Assembly (NCBI GenBank): GCA_964371865.1
Contig: CAYJOR010000050.1
Location: forward strand, 1-18,878
Source of the DNA: CAYJAZ01 sp964371865
Lineage (GTDB): Bacteria > Desulfobacterota > Desulfovibrionia > Desulfovibrionales > Desulfovibrionaceae
DNA: 18,878 nt
Direction of reading: 5' to 3'
Position numbers and translations under genes: made by a program. Of this stretch, positions 14,960 through 18,878 are shown piece after piece; positions within the stretch are counted from its first letter, which is position 1; each line of letters starts with the position of its first letter. Under the pieces are notes generated by a model. The model did not search any database, was not told the DNA's origin, and worked only from the letters and a program-made list of their open reading frames with translations.

Positions 14960-15060
14960 CTATTTTATCCTATAACAGAACTAGTGCACAATACATACCA
15001 AAAAAGAACAATACACACAAATGAAAAAAATTGTTATTTTTTTGGGGAAAGAGAAAGGCA

Positions 15061-15135
15061 ATACTATTCCTTTTCTCTCTCGTTCCTCGAAAAAAAAGGG
15101 ATAGGTTCTTCCAAAGTTTTTTTGAAGGAAAAGAG
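15061..15135 (+). repeat. Intergenic modular repeat, copy D (middle hairpin only)
   Basis: A hairpin at 15064-15104: CTATTCC paired with GGGATAG at the base, a pyrimidine arm TTTTCTCTC, loop TCGTTCCTC and purine arm GAAAAAAAA. The loop is identical to those of copies E and F. The head palindrome and the tail are missing or too degraded to recognise. It lies in the divergent efflux/guaB gap. Confidence 0.65.
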
Positions 15136-15240
15136 GAGCTTGGGGAAGGAGGGGAGCATATCTTTTCGTTTGCATAAAATATGGTTTCCTCTCTCAAGAA
15201 ATAAAATAAATTTACTTAATTTAATGTTTGACTTTAGTTC

Positions 15241-15290
15241 TTGACAAGGTTATATATACTTGAACAATTTTAATTGAAAACCAGTATAAC
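15241..15290 (+). promoter_or_regulatory. Candidate promoter region for guaB
   Basis: A perfect TTGACA at 15241-15246, but the sequence 17 bases on (ACAATT, 15264-15269) is only a fair -10. A TATAAC at 15285-15290 pairs with TGAACA at 15261-15266 (18-base spacer). Either could drive guaB; I cannot choose between them. No purine-riboswitch core is recognised in the leader. Confidence 0.35.
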
Positions 15291-15340
15291 AGGTAATAAC
15301 TATTTGATTTTATTCAATAACTTATTGCAAGGAGTTTTTT

Positions 15341-16795
15341 GTGGCTACATTTCTTGAAAAAGCGCTAACATTCGATGATGTACTATTGGTGCCGTCTTAT
15401 TCGGAAGTAACACCTGATATGATCGACGTAAGTGCCTATCTTACGCCAGAAATAAAATTAGGTATTCCACTTCTTTCAGCGGCTATGGATACTGTAACAG
15501 AATCAGCAATGGCAATTTCAATGGCAAGAAACGGTGGTATCGGTATTGTTCATAAAAATATGAGTATCGAACGCCAAAGACTTGAAATTGAAAAAGTGAA
15601 AAAATCTGAAAGCGGTATGATTTTAGACCCTGTAACCGTGAGACCAGAAGACTCCGTAAGAGTTGCACTCTCTTTAATGTCTGACTACAGAGTATCCGGT
15701 CTTCCTGTTGTACGTAATAACGAACTAGTTGGTATTCTTACTAATAGAGACGTTCGTTTTGTTCAAGATATTGATAAAATTTTAGTAAGTGAAGTTATGA
15801 CAAGCGAAGGGCTTGTAACTGTTCCTGTTGGAACTACACTTGAAGAAGCTAAACAGCATCTTCATAAACATCGTATTGAAAAGCTTCTTGTAGTTGACGG
15901 TAATCGTGAGCTTAAAGGTCTTATCACTATGAAAGATATTGATAAAGTTCAAAAATACCCAGACGCATGTAAAGATTCTTCCGGACGTTTACGTGTTGGT
16001 GGTGCTTTAGGTGTTGGTAAAGATTGCGAAGAAAGAGCAAGTGAACTTCTTGCCGCAGGTGCTGACGTTCTTGTTTTAGATTCAGCTCATGGACACTCAG
16101 TAAATATTCTTCGTGCTATTGAAACTGTTCGTTCAAGTTTCCCTCATGCACAACTTGTTGGTGGTAATGTTGCAACTTACGAAGGCGCAAAAGCTCTATT
16201 CAAAGCCGGTGCTGATGCTGTTAAAGTTGGTATCGGGCCTGGTTCTATCTGTACAACGCGTGTTGTATCAGGTGTAGGCGTTCCACAAATCACAGCTATC
16301 ACTGAAGCTGTTCGCGCAGCAAGAGAATTTGATAAATGTATCATTGGTGACGGTGGTATTAAATACTCAGGTGATGTTGTAAAAGCTCTTGCAGTTGGTG
16401 CTAATACAATCATGGCTGGTTCACTCTTTGCTGGAACTGAAGAAAGCCCTGGTGAAACCATGTTATATCAAGGACGTACTTATAAAGTATATCGTGGTAT
16501 GGGCTCAATCGACGCTATGAAAGATGGTTCTTCTGACCGTTATTTCCAAGAAAAATCAAAGAAATTTGTTCCTGAAGGTATTGTTGGACGTGTTCCTTAC
16601 AAAGGAGCTGTTGCTGAAACTATCTATCAACTTATTGGTGGACTTCGTTCAGGTATGGGCTACTGTGGAGCAAAAGATCTTGATACTCTACATAAAACAG
16701 CAACCTTTGTTGAAATTAGCTCATCTGGCTTACGTGAAAGTCACGTGCATGATGTTATCATCACAAAAGAAGCTCCTAACTACAGAGTTGAGTAA
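15341..16795 (+). CDS. guaB: IMP dehydrogenase
   Basis: A 484-aa enzyme, the usual bacterial length, that oxidises IMP to XMP with NAD+, the rate-limiting step of guanine nucleotide synthesis. The N-terminus has FLEKALTFDDVLLVPSYSEV and PLLSAAMDTVTES. Two CBS domains interrupt the barrel (about residues 95-200, MILDPVTVRPEDSVRVALSL then VMTSEGLVTVPVGTTLEEA). The catalytic loop GPGSICTTR carries Cys304. The flap and IMP-binding parts include IIGDGGIKYSGDVVKALAVG and YRGMGSIDAM. The start codon is GTG at 15341, with a strong AAGGAG site 7 bases upstream. It is divergent from the efflux operon and followed by guaA after 251 bases that contain a full intergenic repeat, so guaB and guaA may be separate transcripts. 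Confidence 0.97.
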   Translation: MATFLEKALTFDDVLLVPSYSEVTPDMIDVSAYLTPEIKLGIPLLSAAMDTVTESAMAISMARNGGIGIVHKNMSIERQRLEIEKVKKSESGMILDPVTVRPEDSVRVALSLMSDYRVSGLPVVRNNELVGILTNRDVRFVQDIDKILVSEVMTSEGLVTVPVGTTLEEAKQHLHKHRIEKLLVVDGNRELKGLITMKDIDKVQKYPDACKDSSGRLRVGGALGVGKDCEERASELLAAGADVLVLDSAHGHSVNILRAIETVRSSFPHAQLVGGNVATYEGAKALFKAGADAVKVGIGPGSICTTRVVSGVGVPQITAITEAVRAAREFDKCIIGDGGIKYSGDVVKALAVGANTIMAGSLFAGTEESPGETMLYQGRTYKVYRGMGSIDAMKDGSSDRYFQEKSKKFVPEGIVGRVPYKGAVAETIYQLIGGLRSGMGYCGAKDLDTLHKTATFVEISSSGLRESHVHDVIITKEAPNYRVE

Positions 16796-16799
16796 TTTT

Positions 16800-16942
16800 A
16801 TCTCCGACGGCTCAAGGGAATGATTCCCGTGGGAAAAGTTCCCTGAGAATCTCTATTTCTTTTTTCTCGTTCCTCGAAAAGAGGAAATAGGTTTTTCAAA
16901 AAAATTATTTCCTTTTACGTTGAAGTAAAGAAATTTTCTTTA
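16800..16942 (+). repeat. Intergenic modular repeat, copy E (full length, double-palindrome head)
   Basis: CTCCGACGG followed by GGGAATGATTCCC and GGGAAAAGTTCCC (head, 16815-16843). The middle hairpin is at 16853-16890 (CTATTTC paired with GAAATAG, loop TCGTTCCTC). Then TTATTTCCTTTTACGTTGAA and the palindromic AAAGAAA-T-TTTCTTT (tail, to 16942). It begins 5 bases after the guaB stop codon and lies between guaB and guaA. Confidence 0.8.
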
Positions 16943-17014
16943 AACTTAGAAGGGTTTACGACGGAATTAAAAAAGCTCTTTATAGAATTATAATTAATTT
17001 GTTTGTTATAACTT

Positions 17015-17020
17015 TATAAT
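17015..17020 (+). promoter_or_regulatory. Candidate -10 box for guaA
   Basis: A perfect TATAAT 26 bases before the guaA ATG, in very AT-rich sequence. The -35 is poor. It suggests that guaA can be transcribed on its own downstream of repeat copy E. Confidence 0.35.
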
Positions 17021-17046
17021 ATCCTTATAAAATAAGAAAGGTTTAT

Positions 17047-18594
17047 ATGTCTACTAAAGTAATTATTATAGACTATGGTTCACAAGTAACGCAGCTAATT
17101 GCTCGCCGAGTACGTGAAGCCGGTGTTTATTCACAAATTTTACCATGTAATGTAACAGCAGAAGAATTAAAAGCTGCTCAACCGGAAGCTATTATTCTTT
17201 CTGGTGGTCCTGCATCAGTTGGTGAAGAAGATGCACCTACATTTGATCATGCAATTCTTGAACTTAATGTTCCTGTTCTTGCTATCTGTTACGGTATGCA
17301 ACTTCTCGCTCTTAATATGGGCGGACAGTTAGCGCAATCTCATAAAAGAGAATACGGCCCAGCTGATCTATTTTTAAATGGTAGCTCACCTCTTTTCAAA
17401 AACGTGGAAAAAGTTACTCGTGTTTGGAACAGTCATGGTGATGTAGTAAGCGAAGTTCCAGAAGGCTTTGAAATTATAGCAAAAACTGCTACTCTTCCAA
17501 TCGCTGCAATGGCTGATCATAAAAGAAATATTTATGCAGTTCAATTCCACCCGGAAGTACATCACACAGCTGAAGGCGAAAAAATGCTACAAAACTTCCT
17601 TTTTGAAGTTTGTAAATTTAAAGCTGACTGGACAATGCACAGCTTTGTTGACCGTGTAATTGAAGAAACACGTGAAAAAGTTGGTGATGGCCACGTTATC
17701 TGTGCTCTCTCCGGCGGTGTTGATTCTACAGTTGTAGCAGTTCTTCTTCACAAAGCAATAGGTAAACAACTCCACTGTATCTACGTTGATAATGGAGTTT
17801 TACGTACAGGCGAAGGAAAAGAAGTTGTTGACCTTCTACAAAATAGCTTTGAACTAAACCTCAATTTTGTTGATGCCTCTAAATTGTTCTTGGACAAACT
17901 AAAGGGTGTTGATGATCCTGAAGAAAAACGTAAAATCATCGGTTATACATTTATCGAAGTATTTGACGAAGAAGCAAAAAAATTAAAAGCTGCCGGTATT
18001 AATGTAGAATGGCTTGCTCAAGGTACTCTTTACCCTGATGTTATTGAGTCAATCTCACACAAAGGGCCATCAGCAGTTATTAAATCTCACCACAACGTGG
18101 GCGGATTACCTGAAAAAATGAATATGAAACTCATCGAACCTTTACGCGAACTCTTCAAAGATGAAGTACGTAAAGTGGGCGCTGAAATCGGTATTCCAGA
18201 CAGTATCTTATGGCGTCATCCATTCCCTGGTCCTGGTTTAGCTATTCGTATTTTAGGTGAAATTACTGAAGAACGTTTATCTATTGTTCGTAAAGCAGAC
18301 GCTATCGTTCAAGAAGAATTACGTGCAAGCGGATATTACCGTAAAATTTGGCAAGGATTTGCAGTTCTCCTTCCTCTCAAAACCGTTGGTGTTATGGGTG
18401 ATGGCAGAACTTATGAACATGTTATCGCAATTAGAGCTGTTGACTCAGTTGACGCAATGACAGCGGACTGGTCACGCTTACCTGAATCACTCCTTGAATC
18501 AATGTCAACACGTATCATCAACGAAGTTAAAGGTGTAAACAGAGTTGTTTATGACATCTCCCCAAAACCACCTTCAACAATCGAATGGGAATAA
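17047..18594 (+). CDS. guaA: GMP synthase (glutamine-hydrolysing)
   Basis: A 515-aa two-part enzyme that aminates XMP to GMP using glutamine and ATP. The N-terminal class I glutamine amidotransferase has ILSGGPASVGEEDAP (about 50-64), the nucleophile Cys81 in AICYGMQLLA, and the His168/Glu170 pair in QFHPEVHHTAEGE. The ATP-pyrophosphatase domain has the PP-loop SGGVDS (222-227). The C-terminal dimerisation domain has HPFPGPGLAIRILGE, the KTVGVMGDGRTYEHV block, and ends in the diagnostic KPPSTIEWE. All catalytic residues are present and length is normal. The ATG at 17047 has AAGAAAGG about 6 bases upstream. It completes the IMP-to-GMP branch begun by guaB. A full intergenic repeat follows its stop. 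Confidence 0.98.
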   Translation: MSTKVIIIDYGSQVTQLIARRVREAGVYSQILPCNVTAEELKAAQPEAIILSGGPASVGEEDAPTFDHAILELNVPVLAICYGMQLLALNMGGQLAQSHKREYGPADLFLNGSSPLFKNVEKVTRVWNSHGDVVSEVPEGFEIIAKTATLPIAAMADHKRNIYAVQFHPEVHHTAEGEKMLQNFLFEVCKFKADWTMHSFVDRVIEETREKVGDGHVICALSGGVDSTVVAVLLHKAIGKQLHCIYVDNGVLRTGEGKEVVDLLQNSFELNLNFVDASKLFLDKLKGVDDPEEKRKIIGYTFIEVFDEEAKKLKAAGINVEWLAQGTLYPDVIESISHKGPSAVIKSHHNVGGLPEKMNMKLIEPLRELFKDEVRKVGAEIGIPDSILWRHPFPGPGLAIRILGEITEERLSIVRKADAIVQEELRASGYYRKIWQGFAVLLPLKTVGVMGDGRTYEHVIAIRAVDSVDAMTADWSRLPESLLESMSTRIINEVKGVNRVVYDISPKPPSTIEWE

Positions 18595-18622
18595 GATAAG
18601 AGTAAGAGTTAAAAGAATACCT

Positions 18623-18743
18623 TCGGCGACCAAAGGGAATGATTCCCTTTGCAAACCCCTTTTCTTTTCCACTCGTTCCTCGTGAAAAAGGGAAAAGCTT
18701 TTCGAAAAAATTATTTCCTGTGACGCTGGAGTAAGATAATCTT
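18623..18743 (+). repeat. Intergenic modular repeat, copy F (full length)
   Basis: CGGCGAC followed by a perfect 10-1-10 palindrome CAAAGGGAAT-G-ATTCCCTTTG (18631-18651). Then the middle hairpin (18659-18697, CTTTTC paired with GAAAAG, CAC/GTG next to loop TCGTTCCTC), then TTATTTCCTGTGACGCTGGA and a diverged tail. It begins about 29 bases after the guaA stop. Confidence 0.8.
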
Positions 18744-18781
18744 ATTGAAGCTTAGAGTGTCTTTGAGATAAAATAAAAGTA

Positions 18782-18823
18782 AATAGCCCTTTCATTAGTC
18801 AACAGATTAATGGAAGGGTTATT
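18782..18823 (+). terminator. Long hairpin after guaA, possible terminator
   Basis: A 19-bp stem (18782-18800 with 18805-18823) around the loop AACA; three of the pairs are G-U, the rest Watson-Crick. The sequence after it (CATTTAATAAG) is only weakly T-rich. The G-U pairs suit a structure formed as plus-strand RNA, consistent with the 3' end of the guaA transcript. Confidence 0.6.
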
Positions 18824-18834
18824 CATTTAATAAG

Positions 18835-18851
18835 AATGAATTAAATTCATT
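18835..18851. repeat. 8-1-8 AT-rich palindrome
   Basis: AATGAATT-A-AATTCATT, just after the long hairpin at the window edge. Its role is unknown; AT-rich palindromes of this size can be regulatory sites for an adjacent gene beyond the window. Confidence 0.35.
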
Positions 18852-18878
18852 TGCTCTAGTTATCACGTTATTCCAGTT

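Larger units (their letters stand above)
14859..15340. other. Divergent intergenic region, efflux operon / guaB
   Basis: 482 bases without a convincing gene. From left: the efflux operon leader with two dyads (14902-14927 and 14933-14959), an A/T-rich purine-pyrimidine stretch with a middle-only repeat copy (15061-15135), and the guaB upstream region (15240-15340). Short reading frames here are repeat and low-complexity translations (runs of Phe, Lys, Ser) without plausible ribosome sites. Confidence 0.6.

Noticed and set aside
14970..15244. Overlapping small reading frames in the efflux/guaB gap
   Set aside because: They translate repeat and A/T-tract sequence into low-complexity Phe/Lys/Ser-rich peptides on both strands, without convincing ribosome sites.
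15240..15340. Purine riboswitch upstream of guaB
   Set aside because: Guanine nucleotide genes can carry one, but no recognisable purine-aptamer core or paired loops are present in the leader.
111..18743. CRISPR array or insertion sequence as explanation for the dispersed repeats
   Set aside because: Copies are kilobases apart, vary in module content, have no regular spacers, and no cas or transposase gene is in the window.

Overview
The window (18,878 bp, AT-rich) looks like a chromosomal housekeeping region of a low-GC Gram-negative bacterium. The Gram-negative call rests on a complete tripartite RND efflux operon with an outer-membrane lipoprotein channel. A selB gene shows that the organism makes selenoproteins. 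The gene mix and the palindromic CAAAGGG...CCCTTTG intergenic repeats resemble Desulfovibrionaceae (Desulfovibrio, Bilophila or Lawsonia type), but that assignment is inference from memory. No phage, transposase, CRISPR, rRNA or tRNA gene was seen.

Layout: (1) 235-1119 yicC, an RNase-like protein. (2) 1249-4498, a tight plus-strand unit of a FUSC-family membrane protein, a DusB-like tRNA-dihydrouridine synthase and rlmN; the last two modify RNA. (3) 4803-8027 murA (peptidoglycan precursor synthesis) followed 3 bp later by selB. (4) 8165-8746 a secreted cyclophilin-type prolyl isomerase with its own promoter and a clear terminator. (5) 14858-9051, minus strand, an efflux operon in the order outer-membrane factor, membrane-fusion protein, RND pump, with overlapping gene junctions. 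(6) 15341-18594 guaB and guaA, the two enzymes that convert IMP to GMP, in order but separated by about 250 bp.

The most interesting content lies between the genes. Six intergenic stretches carry copies of one modular repeat of about 60-145 bp. The modules are a palindromic head, a pyrimidine/purine-armed hairpin around a TCGTTCCTC-type loop, and a TTATTTCC...AAGAAATTTTCTT tail. Three copies are full length, two have lost the middle, and one is the middle only. The hairpin arms differ between copies but keep pairing, which points to selection on structure. Several copies start within a few to about 30 bases of a stop codon. A second structured region (4583-4735, upstream of murA) has a 14-bp perfect outer stem enclosing three smaller hairpins. 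The efflux/guaB intergenic region carries two dyads that could be operators, although no regulator gene is present in the window.
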